From: Tetrastigma voinierianum
Taxonomy: Eukaryota; Streptophyta; Magnoliopsida; Vitales; Vitaceae
DNA length: 64,000 bases
Assembly: GCA_016808115.1 (NCBI GenBank)
Contig: JAEQBH010006404.1
Span: forward strand, 176,542 to 240,541
Direction of reading: 5' to 3'
The notes beneath the pieces were generated by a model that made no database searches, was not told the DNA's origin, and saw only the letters and a list, made by a program, of their open reading frames with translations. Positions 50,546 through 62,916 of this stretch are shown here, one piece after another (within the stretch, counting starts at the first letter, position 1; every line of letters begins with the position of its first letter). Both the position numbers and the translations under genes were made by a program.

Positions 50546-51697
50546 GGCTCACACTTCACAGTGGGAGTGGTTGCCTGCGGTAGGGAAGGAATTTGGTTTA
50601 ATTATAACATTTTATGGTGTTGATTTAATTAAAGAAATATTTAATTTTATCTTTCACCTTATATACAAAATGCCTCTAGCTAATTATAATTATATCAAAT
50701 ATTAATCTTAATTTATAGTATTTTTAATAAAAAAATTTAAAGAAAATTTATCTTAAATAAAAAAAAATCATCTTATTTAAATTAATTTAAAGATATATTT
50801 GAAGATAAAGTTGAAATTACTTTTTCATCAATATTTAACTTAACATAAATTATTATCTTTTAATATCAACCACTTAAATAATTTATATTTTGAGAATTTG
50901 GTTTAGAATGGATAAAAATAAAAGTTATTTGTAAAACTAAGATTTTTCAAAAGTAACCAAATGCCTAAGGGCCTGACCATTACTAAAAAGGTGAACATGC
51001 GAAATAAGTTTCGAACTTTCTCAGTTTCTTAAGCCACTAACTCGAACTGAACCGAGCCGATTGACCCTGAAAGTCATGGCTTTAAAACGAAACTAATCTA
51101 ACCAAAACGTTAAACCGAACTCGGCTTCGAGCTCGAACTCGAGTCGGCCTCGTTCATTAGCACTCATGTAGGAGTACGTATCGCCAAATTGATAGTTCAG
51201 ATACAAAGAAAATCAGAAATGGATATAAAATCCAAAATTAACGGAAGAATTGGTAAAAAGGGAAAGAATAAACCAGAGGCATCTTAATGAGTCCAAGTCT
51301 GAATCGCTCTTGATGTTGGATTCAAGTGAAAGGAATGCGACACCAAGGGATGCGTGAATCGCGAGAAGGTGCTTGATCTTATCATTGTAGACATCAACGC
51401 CAAGACCTTGTGGGGCTTAATGGGCCATGCCAGCAGATGCGATCCGCATGAACCATCTACGCCGATCATGAAATGGTGATGGGCTTGATGGGGTTTCCAT
51501 CCGTATCTAGTCACTGTCGACGCCATTCTCTGCTCCTCTCCGTCTCCCTCCTCCGAACAAATTACTTACCTTTAAATGGCTAACGTGCACCTGGGGTGAA
51601 GAGGTGAGACTGAGTTGAAATTATCCAGATTTAAGTGGAATTGATGAGAGGGGTTTAAGTGGAAATGTCTCACCTTTCAGATTTTACATCAAAGATC

Positions 51698-52222
51698 GCT
51701 AAGGGTGACAATGAGTCGGATATGGGTAAGATTTTAGATTCCTTATTCCTATCTTCATTTATTATTTCTATCCCCATCTCCATCCTTGTCACATTTAGAA
51801 TTTTTATCTCCATCCCCATATCCATTGGAGGATCGGGTATCCATACCCTACCCTAATACCCTATTCCAATATGTGAAATTAATTGTTTTAGAAAACTATG
51901 AATATTAAAATAATTTAGCAGAGGTCAGTAATAATAATTATTATGATGTGATTTTATGAAGCCAATAAAAATGTAAGCACAATCAAATATTATACAACAA
52001 ATAACAATATAAATAAACAAATAAATAAAAATATATTATATTTATATATTATATATTTAATCGGGTATCGTCAAGGATGGGGTAGAGAGACATAGATCCA
52101 TCCCCATCCCTGAATCCAAAAATATATGTACCCGATTACCCCAATATTAAATTGGGTTTAAAATATTTTTCCATACCCTTCTCCATTCAGATTGCATCAC
52201 GAAATCAGATCCCTAATTCTAG
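51698..52222. mobile_element. MITE-like element, copy in block 2B
   Basis: The ends read AAGGGTGACAATG and CAGATCCCTAA, a degenerate inverted pair; the body is like 6,125-6,665. No frame. Confidence 0.35.
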
Positions 52223-52482
52223 TTCTTACAGATGCTAAGACATTTCTGGTTCAAGGAGAATAAGGATGAAGATGTCCAAGTTCAAATAGATCCAATAATG
52301 ATATAATAGTTGGAAGAACAAGAATGATATATATATATATATGGATAAAAATAAATAAAAATAATTAATTTATTCTTAAATTTATAAATTTATTGACTTT
52401 TGTACTTGATTTTTATTTTTAATTATATAAATAATTTTTATGCTGTACGGCTGCTTCAATTGTTATTGAAAATTTTTCACTG

Positions 52483-52509
52483 AATATATATATATATATA
52501 TATATATAG

Positions 52510-52562
<53 letters not shown>
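52483..52562. repeat. AT microsatellite
   Basis: Two AT runs split by GCAA at 52,509-52,512. The counterpart in block 2A (about 7,082-7,092) is only a few repeats long. Confidence 0.95.
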
Positions 52563-52567
<5 letters not shown>

Positions 52568-52939
52568 TAAATAATTTAGAATAAATTATCACGTAATTAT
52601 ATTAAATAATATTAACACTTTAAATAAATAAGAATTAAAAATGAGTTTTAAGTTAACAACTTAACGGTAACGGTGTTTAGAAATTACTTGAATTTAAATT
52701 AATGTTTTTTATTTTAATTTTTTGAAAGAAAAATATTAAAATACTTGAGTTTTAAAATAAGGAAACTCCTCTCCTTAATCAATAAAATCAGGAATAAATG
52801 ATAGTAGTTTTTGACGAAGAACAAACTATAATTTAAAATTCCAAATTTATGTAAAATAATGATAATTACTAAACATTCTAATTCAATAAACCCGCATTTA
52901 ATAAATCACAGAATCCTAACCATAAACTATTATTTTTCT

Positions 52940-53900
52940 CGAACTTCACCGACCGACCAACATTCCTAAGCAAGCTTCCTTCCACCATCTTTCCTCGTCG
53001 TTAAGTTTTATCGCCTTGACTTTGGAGGTCCGGTATTCCACAATTATTTTCACAAGAACCCAAAACTCCCACGAGCCAAGCTTTCTTTGAATATTAACCG
53101 TTATCCAGGTTGTGTAAAGCTGCCGCTGTTTGAGATTTTTGACCTCTAAGCCAATATCTTGTGACTTTGGCAACAGATTTCAGAACTGTTAAAATCATTA
53201 TCTTTGTTTAATGCAACCCCATTTGAAAACGATAGTTTCTTAGCAACACCGCCACTTTTTTGTCCTCGATCAGGTTTAGTAACCTTCCGGTCTTATCCCC
53301 AATTTGCATTGCTATAGCATAAGCCCTGAAAAAATTACATTGTTCATCAATATTGAGATGAGAATCGTGACTATATGTACCAATAAAAGAAAATTAATAA
53401 TAATGAGTAAATTTATTATACATACCATCTTTGAATATAGCCGGTATCGCAAAATATACTACTCCAGTATTTTGATCAATATCTGCTGCATTAGTGAACC
53501 GAAATGGGACTCCTTCGAAGACTAATTGCCAATTGTTTGGCAACTCCACCATTACGCTCCAACCACAACCCAAAATAAAGATTTGGCGATGAAAAGCTCG
53601 TGATGTTAATTATTGAATTTGGGTTAATCTAACGGTCTTCCACATATTTAGCCGATAGCGCACTGATTGATCCATCACAAAATTCTAGGAATCCTAGTCA
53701 AAGAAAATGAAAAAAATCACTATTTTAAGCAATTTTCATGGCTACTTTAATAGAATATAAAAATATAGAACAAGAAGAGCTGAATTGAAAACTAAAAGCA
53801 TTAATGATACCTAAAGGTAGAAGTTATGGCAAACTCCTTCCATCCATGTGTTGAATTTTGCCATTTAAAAATTCTACCACCTGATGTGTTCAAGAGTAAG
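52940..53900 (-). pseudogene. decayed unidentified split gene, copy B
   Basis: Counterpart of 7,430-8,490. Readable minus-strand pieces include KVKAIKLNDEE (about 52,990-53,020) and the region matching FEEFRFTNALD (about 53,460-53,560). More indels than copy A. No family recognised. Confidence 0.3.
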
Positions 53901-54772
53901 GACCCCGAATTATTACACGGTGCAATACTTTCAGTAATGATACCCCCATAGGCAATTCAAGCTTATTTAAGCTTTATGTGAAGGTATTTGAAAAAGAAAT
54001 TTAAAAGAGAAGAGAACATAAAAATTGCAAAACTTCATAGTGCCGAGAGGAATATTATAAAATTCTCATTAAATGAAAGTAAAGATTTAATCTTTGTAGC
54101 TCTATATATAATGAGACAAGATGATCGTAGCTATAATTAGAATCAAAATGTGATAATAATACAACCCTATTTAAAGTTCATAAATATAAGAATCAGGACT
54201 CCAATTAATATTAATTAAAAGGAGTTTGATTTCCACCCGCCATATGTCAGATTTTTATTTTATATTTTAATGTTTTCTTTTTGAAAGAATTTTTATATTT
54301 AAATGTTAAATCTATTTAATGGTACATATTAACGGAAGCAATGTTGAACCACTTTGGATGCTATTAAATTACCTTCCTATGTTTCCTATTTTAAATACAT
54401 AATTAATAATTATATTTTTTGAAAGTATAATTATTAATTCAATATTTTTTTTTATTAAAATTTTATTTTAATACCGTATCTGATTAATATATCTAAAAAT
54501 TTATTTTTAATGTAAAAGTGTTTGTTATATATGATATATTTTTTTATACTTATGATATTTATTATTTTCTATATTAATGGATTTTTAATATATATGATAA
54601 TAAATCTAAAGTAAAATAAAACTTAAAAATTAGCACCATAAATTCGAAACTAAACTTTTATTTTATTCATATAGGAAAATAATATAAAAAACAAATATTA
54701 ACTTACCTTTGATTTCTTCAACTAGTAATAACCTTCTTTTTTTTAATAATATTAAATTCCAAAGAATATTTG

Positions 54773-54793
54773 ATATATATATATATATATAGA

Positions 54794-54830
<37 letters not shown>
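54773..54830. repeat. AT microsatellite with AGAG interruption
   Basis: Direct view of the sequence; allelic in position to 9,463-9,541. Confidence 0.9.
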
Positions 54831-54833
<3 letters not shown>

Positions 54834-56319
54834 CATTTGGCAGCTACATCTGAAGTTTTTGTTTTGTGAGATTCAAACTCGGTCCAAGGAGAAGATAATT
54901 TTAACTAATTCTTTATTTTTGACATTTATTCTCTTTAAAAATATATTATAGTAGTATCTTGCTCACAAATTTATCCCTCATTAGACTTGAACCCTCCCCT
55001 TTCCTAGATGTCAAGCTTGAGATCTTAACCACTTGAGCTATATATATATATAAAACCAAACCAAAATTTTATTTTCATCCAAGTTTGATTTATTAGAGAA
55101 ACAAAAAATGTAAACTCGTAAAGTGAAAAATAAAAAATAAAATAAAATAAAATAAAAGCCCTTATTAGCTTGGTTTTGAGAATTCAATCCTAACATAAAG
55201 CAAGCTTTTACCACAATCTCAACAACTTTTAAGAAAACGTTGTCACTATTTCAATTTAAAACTTGACCTCCACAAATCCTCAATCTCATTTAGTCAGGTG
55301 AATGTAGATCGTATTACATTGTTAACATGGCTATCTTTAAAACTCATATAAACTCAGGTTTTCAAATTACAAAATCTATCAAAAACAATTGTCATTAATT
55401 TTTCAAATTATTTACGATGTCATGTAATTCAGTGAAAAATATTGTGAATATGACTAGGTTGGTAATCCAACATATTCGGAGCAAATTATAAAATGGCTAT
55501 CTCCAAAGATAATTCGAATCTAGAAATTATTCCAAAATAATATTTACTATATGGCTTATAAACTAAAAGTGGAAATAAGTTTACTTCCCTAACTTCTTCA
55601 ATACTAGTGAGGTCCAACGTATTTTACTATAAGATAATCTAATAAAGTTATGCATAAAAGTATTTCATCTACATGGATCCATATGGATAAGCAGTATGTA
55701 TAAATTTACTCTTCTTTCATTTACCTAAAGTTTGATCGGAGCATATTTCACTAACAAATAGTCAACGTTTTTTAAAAGATGAGTATTCTTTTGTCTTACT
55801 AGAGTTTTATATTGAAGGAGGAAAGGTTATGAAATAAGAAATTTATTGTAGAAATCCCTCACTACAAATCATCATTGTCAAATGATACCGTAGATCTGAA
55901 ATTTTTTTTCCAAAAAAGGAACTATTAATAGAGTGAAGTATTTCACTCCGTTTTAGTTTCTTTCTTCATCCCCTTTCATCTCCTCATACAATACTTAACA
56001 ATTCAGAGACAATTAGTTGCATTTCAATGCTGAATTCTAGTTATAAATTCGTCTCAGTAGGAGAATAGAACTTATTTTTGTTTAATAGGACAAGATAACA
56101 TAAAAAGTAAGTAAAATATGTTCCTAAAGGCAGCGAAGAGTAATGAACTCATTTTTTGTTAAATTTATTTTAGTGAGAATTATGTTTTTATTCAGAAGAT
56201 TTGATTTAAAAACTGTGGTTGCCAAAACCCAACAAATAAGATGTTATTCCGAATTTAATCCCCATAATGGTGTTCATAAATAGGTAGCTTCCCAATATAT
56301 TCAAGAACCCACCCACTCT

Positions 56320-57013
56320 TATGGGTGGGTAAAAAAATCTTAGAAATTGAACTTATCGAAAAGCCAAACCGAAAAATAGGTTAATCGAACTGAGCGATTC
56401 AGTTTTGGTTTTGGTTTTAGTTTTGCATAAATTCCGATTCGGGTTTAGCTTCACCTACAAAATACAAAAATTGTGGTTTTGGTTAACCAACCAAAAAATA
56501 AATAATACATATATAAAATAGGTTCTACTACTTGTGTAAGTTGTGACTTTCCTATTTATATTTGTCATTTTTAGTATTTTCCTCCAAACCAAACTTTTTT
56601 GCCATTTTCCTTCAAAACAAAGTATATAAGTTGTGATTTCTTTGGATTATTTTTTTTTCTATCGAAGTTGTTAAGACATGTGGTTGATAAAAAACAAAGG
56701 ATTAAATTATCTAATTTTATGTGTTTCATATTATTTATGGATGTATTATAAATGCAAAAGTGTCATGGGATTGCAAATGGATAATCAGAGCTCCTTTTTT
56801 TTTTTTTTAACATTTTTATTGTATTTATAATAATTATTATAATTTGAACTTTAATATATCATTATGGAATTGCAAATTATTTATATGATTAACCCAAGAT
56901 TTGGTTAACGATATTAATGGTTAGGTTTTTGGTTTATATAAAGGTCAAACAAGAACCCACGATAATTTCTTATTTTGTGTGATGACTTTGTTAACTGAAT
57001 CATGCCCACTCTA
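56320..57013. mobile_element. hAT-like MITE, copy in block 2B
   Basis: Left end TATGGGTGGGTAAA, right end TGCCCACTCTA; body as in 11,057-11,724. Confidence 0.45.
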
Positions 57014-58245
57014 CCCACTCCCTCCAAACATCACACCTGCACCTCAAAACCATTTAAATCTTAATTATTTTTTTAATTTCATTTTTGTTAACTTTTAATT
57101 TTTTATACCCACGCCACACGTCACTCCCTCCAAACCTTTTTTAAAAATTTTAATTTTATATTTTTTAAATCTTAATTTTGTTTTAATTTCCTTTATTTAA
57201 CTTTTAATTTTTTTTTATTAAAATCTAATTTTAGTATTATATGTAATAAATATAGTACATTCTTAATATAAAAATATATTTATTAGTAATAGAATTAATC
57301 TTCTTAATAATTAAATGTTATTAATAGTTGATATAATATTTTATAATTTGGATTTTAAAGTAACTCTTATCCATTGAGTTTTTATCAAAATTGTATTAAC
57401 TTAATAATTTAATAGTTTAAAATAGATTAATTATTAATATAAAATACATTTATCTATATAACTCTATTTTATTTTATATTTATAATTTTATTCTTATAAT
57501 TTTCTAAATTTAGAATTTATATTTTTAAAATTTTCATAGAGTATTAAACATAAATTGTTATAAACTAAAATTAAAAACACACAAGCTGTTTGTGCATAGA
57601 TTGGGGAGGAGGGTTTGGGGATGGGCGACTGGGTTGGTGGGAAATATTGGGAAGTTACTATTTATGCACACCATTATGGGATTAAATCCTCATAATGAAT
57701 AACATCTTATTTCTGGTGTTTTGGCCACCACTTTGTTAAATTATATCACTTTTCATAAAAACATAATTCCCCTTTCATTTTATAAATATTTAGCATTTAC
57801 AGTGGTGTAGTTTCACTAGAGACATTTTCCTATACATACATCTATGAATTCCTGACTAGCATTCCCCATACATTTAACCTACATGAGCCTAAGTGCCTAA
57901 AGAAACACAATTACACCATTACATCACTAATAATACAATAAATGTAAGGCACTAATAATACTTTATATATATTTGTTTAAAAACCTGAAATAATCTTTAA
58001 ATAATTTTTAAATGTTCATTTTTTAAAATAAAATTATTCATAATAAAAAAAAGGGATTTAAAAATATTCTTTAAAAAAGAAACCAAAAATTGATACAGAA
58101 TATTAGAATAGAACTTTTAAGAAAAATATTATTGATAAAAGGACAATAATCAAGATCAAATACTGCAGAGAGTATCTTTGTCTCTAGAAGCAGGAGGTGG
58201 TTACATTTTGTAAATTGTTAATTTTGAATATTGTAGACCCTAAAT

Positions 58246-58605
58246 TGAGCTGGTCTTATTTTATTTATTTATTTTTTTTATAAATCTTTAACCGGATTTG
58301 ATTTTGCTGGGGATTTTATTTTGGAAAGAGGTTTGATTTTTTCATTAGAGAAGAAGGGGAGCGAGAAAAGGAGGGAACTGGAGAAACGAAAAGGGGGCGA
58401 GGGAAAGAAGGGACGATGAGAGAGAGTCTAGGACAGAGGGAGACTTTAAAGAGATTTTTTCTTCGAAAACACGGAAGAGGTTTATAGGGTTTTTTTAAAA
58501 TAATACTATTATTTAAAAAAATATTATTTAAATATTTAGGAATCTATGGCACTTAGTGCCAACAAAGCTCATATTGATACTGTGTGATTTTCAAGACACT
58601 CATTT
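58246..58605. other. GA-rich unique sequence
   Basis: Starts where block 2 similarity ends. 58,330-58,480 is rich in G and A, like an untranslated leader, but no frame is convincing. Confidence 0.3.
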
Positions 58606-58922
58606 CAATATAAAATTCGGTTGTGTTTGAAGACACTATTTTAGTGTACTATGAAGTCGTGTTTTCAAACACGACATTTCAATGTGTAAAATTCTGAGTC
58701 GTTGCCTTCAAAAGGCTTCCATTTAATAGAATTTTGAAATCGTGTTTTCTAAACATTCATTTCTAGTGGTAAATATGAACCCATATTTTTTAAAAACATA
58801 ATGTAAAATTCTGAAGTCGTGTTTTGAAAACAGGATTTCAGTGTAAAATTCTGAAATCGTGTTTTTAAAACACGATTTCATTGTAAAATTCTGAAGTCGC
58901 GTTTTAAAAACACGATTTCTAC
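58606..58922. repeat. tandem array of 40-bp palindromic units
   Basis: 'gtaaaattctga' recurs at 58,803, 58,843 and 58,883, an exact 40-bp period, with more worn units back to about 58,606 (about eight in all). Each unit holds an inverted repeat. The clearest is the near-perfect palindrome at about 58,853-58,880, with arms GAAATCGTGTTTT and AAAACACGATTTC. Its right edge joins the CNL 5' flank at 58,955. Confidence 0.8.
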
Positions 58923-58954
58923 TTTAATATTTTTTTGTAAAATTGTAAAATTCT

Positions 58955-59580
58955 GAACTTGCAACCCAAACAGTCGGGAAGCTCTACGATGGAAGACCTG
59001 CCTATTTAAGCTTCTGGAAGAGGATCTACTTCGTGAATTTGGAAGACGATCGGGGAGCCATTATGACTTCACGTTGGGAGTGCTGCTCATGTAGGAAGCT
59101 AAGCCAAAGGGAATCTGGGGCAAAGGATCGGTTGAAATTATAATTATATAAAAATATCATTATAAAATTAAGAAATTAATTTCCTTACCCAATTTATATA
59201 TATATGTGTATGTGATTAGATTAAACTAGAATTTGGTTTAATTGTAACATTTATATAAGTTAGACTTAATTAAAAGAAACATTTTGTCTTTATCTTCAAT
59301 TTTATACAAAATTACTTAATTATAATTATAACAAAAATTAATTCAATTATAGTATTTAATAAAAAAATTTAAAGAAAATTTTTCTTAAATAAAAAAAATC
59401 ATTTTTATTTAAATTAATTTAAAGATATATTTGAAGATAAAGTTGAAATTACTTTTTCATCAATATTTAACTTAACATAAATTATTATCTTTTAATATCA
59501 ACTACTAAAATAATTTATATTTTGAGAAATTGGTTTAGAAGGGATAAAAACAAAAGTTATTTGTAAAACTAATATTTTTC
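58955..59580. repeat. shared CNL 5' flank, site 4, with worn minisatellite
   Basis: Starts with 'cttgcaacccaaacagtcgg' as at 4,806. The 27-bp units are badly worn (58,971-59,060). No CNL body is attached here. Confidence 0.7.
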
Positions 59581-60449
59581 AAAAGTAACCATAAAAATGT
59601 TTTGATTCCAACAAAAATGCCCCTAAAAGTGTAAATGTAAATCCCCTAACATGATAATAAATGCCGTACAATCATTTTTGTTCAATCCCCATTTATAACT
59701 AAATACCTAAGGACATTTTTTATCCAGTATTTTTTTGGTAGGGAACACGTATAAAAGCTCGGTCCCTATATGAAAACGAAGCTTTTTAATCGTTAGATGA
59801 TGATTTTATTTATTGAGATATGTGTTTTCTAAGACCAAATTTTAATTTATATAGATCTTAAAAGATAAAATCATCATTTAACAGAGTAAACGATGAACAA
59901 CTTATTGAGCTCAGGTTCTTGCAGGCTGAGGACAAAATGGGGGTACCCATCGAGTGCACTATGGTTCGGCAAGGGTCTAATCCAAGTCGGTCTGCTTGTG
60001 GCCATAGATGCTCTCAGTTGTGTCCATATAAGTATGGGGGGCATGGGTGAAAAAAAAGGCTCGCAAAGAAGGTTTATCATCATGGGCGGTGTTAGGGTCA
60101 TTTTGATTGTTAATGGCATGGAGCTCATCTCAACACCAACATCATAACAATTGTACAACAAATACTAATCAAATTAGATGCCTCATTCTCCATAAAGGTA
60201 GGGAAGGAAATTCTAGAAAGATGAGTGATGATGAGGTAGTCGAGGGTTTGACAATGAGGTAGAGGAAAAGCTATGGCCTCACATAGCCTTCTTGTACCAA
60301 ACTAAACTGCGAATCAGATGAGAGTTGGGAGACTTCTCTCTCAGATTCTGAATATGGAGAATGAGACATATGTTTAACTCGTCATTAACTCGGGGCATGA
60401 AGTCACAGAGGTTTTGAGAATTCAATTCCGGTTTTGGTTTTGGTTTTGT

Positions 60450-60880
60450 CCTTGTCAGAGCCCAGAAACAAACACCAGTGCAGAGAGTATCAAATTGGGG
60501 GAAGGACTGAGAGGTTGGGATAAAATTGAATTTTTTTAAAAAACTTAAAAATTTTGGAGCTAAATTAGATAATAATTAGATAGGTTTTGGTCCTTTGCTG
60601 TGTTCATGAAACAAACACCAGTGCCAGGAGTATCAAATTGGGGGAAGGAGAGAGAGGTTGGGATAAAATTGAATTTTTTTAAAAAACTTAAAATTTTTGG
60701 AGCTAAATTAGATAATAATTAGATAGGTTTTGGTCCTTTGCTGTGTTCATGAAACAAACTGACTGTTGTCGAGTATCAAATTGGGGAAGGAAGAGAGGTT
60801 GGGATAAATTGGATTTTTTTTTTTAAAAACTTAAAAAATTTGGAGCTTAAATTTAGATAATAATTAGATAATAATCGCAT
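60450..60880. repeat. 143-bp tandem triplication
   Basis: 'ggttttggtcctttgctgtg' starts at 60,583 and 60,726, a 143-bp step, with a first more worn unit from about 60,445. In block 3A this sequence is single at 31,305 and 33,053. Confidence 0.75.
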
Positions 60881-61852
60881 ACCTGTAGAATATAGGACCC
60901 CCAAACATAAAATTATTCATAGTTAAATATTATATGAAACTAATTAAAGAAGATCGATCAAACTATAAATTATTCATATCAATTACCCCTACTGTCAATA
61001 ATAATAATAATCTTCTAATCTTTTTTCAAAATCTCACCATCCTCAGCTCTTCCTTGTCGGGATATCTCATCCTCGTGGTATATATTGAATATGCGCTTCA
61101 AACATCTCGATGGGTCGTCATTGATCAAAAGCTTTTTGTTAATACCCCATGCTCTTTCTACAAGCTGGGCCTCAAGTCAACAAGTCAACAGGTTCATGCT
61201 TTTTCCCATTCGAATCTTCCCCTCCCTTGTCTCAATTTTGTGTAGGTCTACTTGGATTTAATTTTAATGTTAAATTAAATTTTATAGAATTTGTACAAAA
61301 TAAAAACAAACACTTTTTTTTAATCTAGTAAACTTTTTTATTTATTTTAAGATTACTTTTTAAACATCTGTTTTAAGAAACAACCAAAAAAATATTATCA
61401 ATTTTGTTTTTTATCTTTAAAACAATTCCTAGAGAACACTGCGCCCTTTAGTATCTCTCTTCTTTCTTACGTTTATTTATTTGTTTTAATGGTTATATTA
61501 ATTTGACTATTTTTTTATAAGAGTTTGTCACTTAATTCATTTATTTTTGGGTAATCAAGTCTAAGTCATGTGGTAGAACACGAAATCTTGTTCAAAAGGT
61601 ATAAGGTGAGGGAAAGGTCTCTGAGTTAAAGTCTCGTTGATAAGTGGTAACAGCTTACTACATTGTAAATCTTTAAAAGTGTTTAAATGTAAAAAAATCA
61701 TTTGTTTTGATGTTTTCCTTAATTAATTTACTTGTTTCAAAATTTCTAATTAAATAAAAATTATTATGTAGGAAATATTCTAAATAATATATTTTAAAAT
61801 AAGAAATTTGTTATAAATATGTTGAACGGGTGAATGACCATGGAAATTAGAT

Positions 61853-62191
61853 ATGGTGCTTATTGAAATTAGACATGTTGAAATGGATCAGATTGGCTGC
61901 GCTGAACCCGGCCCCATCGGGTTCAAATCCAGACCGACCAAGACACTACAAAGCTTGAGAAAGTTTTGGGTCGAACCTTACATTATCTATACATTTTCTA
62001 AATTCAAAATGTCTAGCTTCATCAGATCCCCTATTAAGAAAACCTTGCAGGCTGCAACAATGTGCAAAACTAAGGACATATATATTGGAACTTCAGGGGA
62101 ATTGTCTTGCAGGTGTCTCATAAAGGATGATCGTACATGCACCCACCAATTTTGCCTAACGCATGTGGAAGTAAAACCTCACACAGAATAA
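61853..62191 (+). other. short ORF conserved in both block-3 copies (copy B)
   Basis: 112-codon frame; core residues about 30-80 match 32,387-32,647 (see there). The C-terminal extension (GELSCRCLIKDDRTCTHQFC) is in frame here but is cut by a stop in copy A. No family recognised. Confidence 0.25.
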
Positions 62192-62876
62192 AACAATAAG
62201 GAAATGTATTTCGGGAGGCCGGTTTAACTAAGTATGGGCCTGGATGGGTATAGGAAGGATCGGGTTCAAGTCATCCCATCCAACGAGGACAAAGAATGAA
62301 AATATTTACCTAGGAAAAAATGGGAAATTTTGTCCATGTTCAATACATATTCATGCACAAAGATAGCGACATGAAATTAAACCAACAATATGCTCATTCA
62401 GAAATCTAAAGGCACAATATAGCAATTTAGCAAGTGAGAGGAAAAAGGACAGTTTCGAATTTGATGGCATAAAGAATATGAAGTCAGCTGTAGGAGGTTT
62501 AACTGGGGCATGAAGTCAGATGTAGGAGGTTTGAGACCAATTCGGTTTTGGTCATTTGCTGTGTTCATAGAACAAACACTAGTGCCGGGAGTATCAAATT
62601 GGGGGAAGGAGAGAGGGGTTGGGAAAAAATTGAATTTTTTTTAAAAACTTAAAAAATTTTGGAGCTAAATTAGATAATAATCGCAGACCAATAGAATATA
62701 GGACCCCCAAACATAAGATTATCCATAATTAAACAGTATATGAGACTAATTAAAGAAGACCATTCAAACTATGAATTATTCCTATCAATTACCCCTGATA
62801 ATAATAATAATAATCTTCTAATCTTCTTTTCCAAGTAATTAATGTTGTTGCCCCTTCTAGCTACCTTGTTTTCTAG

Positions 62877-62880
<4 letters not shown>

Positions 62881-62909
<29 letters not shown>
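62881..62909. repeat. AT microsatellite
   Basis: About 14 AT repeats; the copy in block 3A (33,382-33,393) is only about six. Confidence 0.9.

Positions 62910-62916
<7 letters not shown>

Larger units (their letters stand above)
50230..58245. repeat. segmental duplication block 2, copy B
   Basis: Collinear with 4,600-12,950. It includes the minisatellite (50,454-50,545), the MITE-like element (51,698-52,222), the second copy of the unidentified gene (52,940-53,900), an interrupted AT tract and the hAT-like MITE (56,320-57,013). Confidence 0.85.

Noticed and set aside
58606..58922. Evenly spaced 40-bp repeats as a CRISPR-like array
   Set aside because: The whole period is repeated, with no unique spacers, and no cas genes are present.
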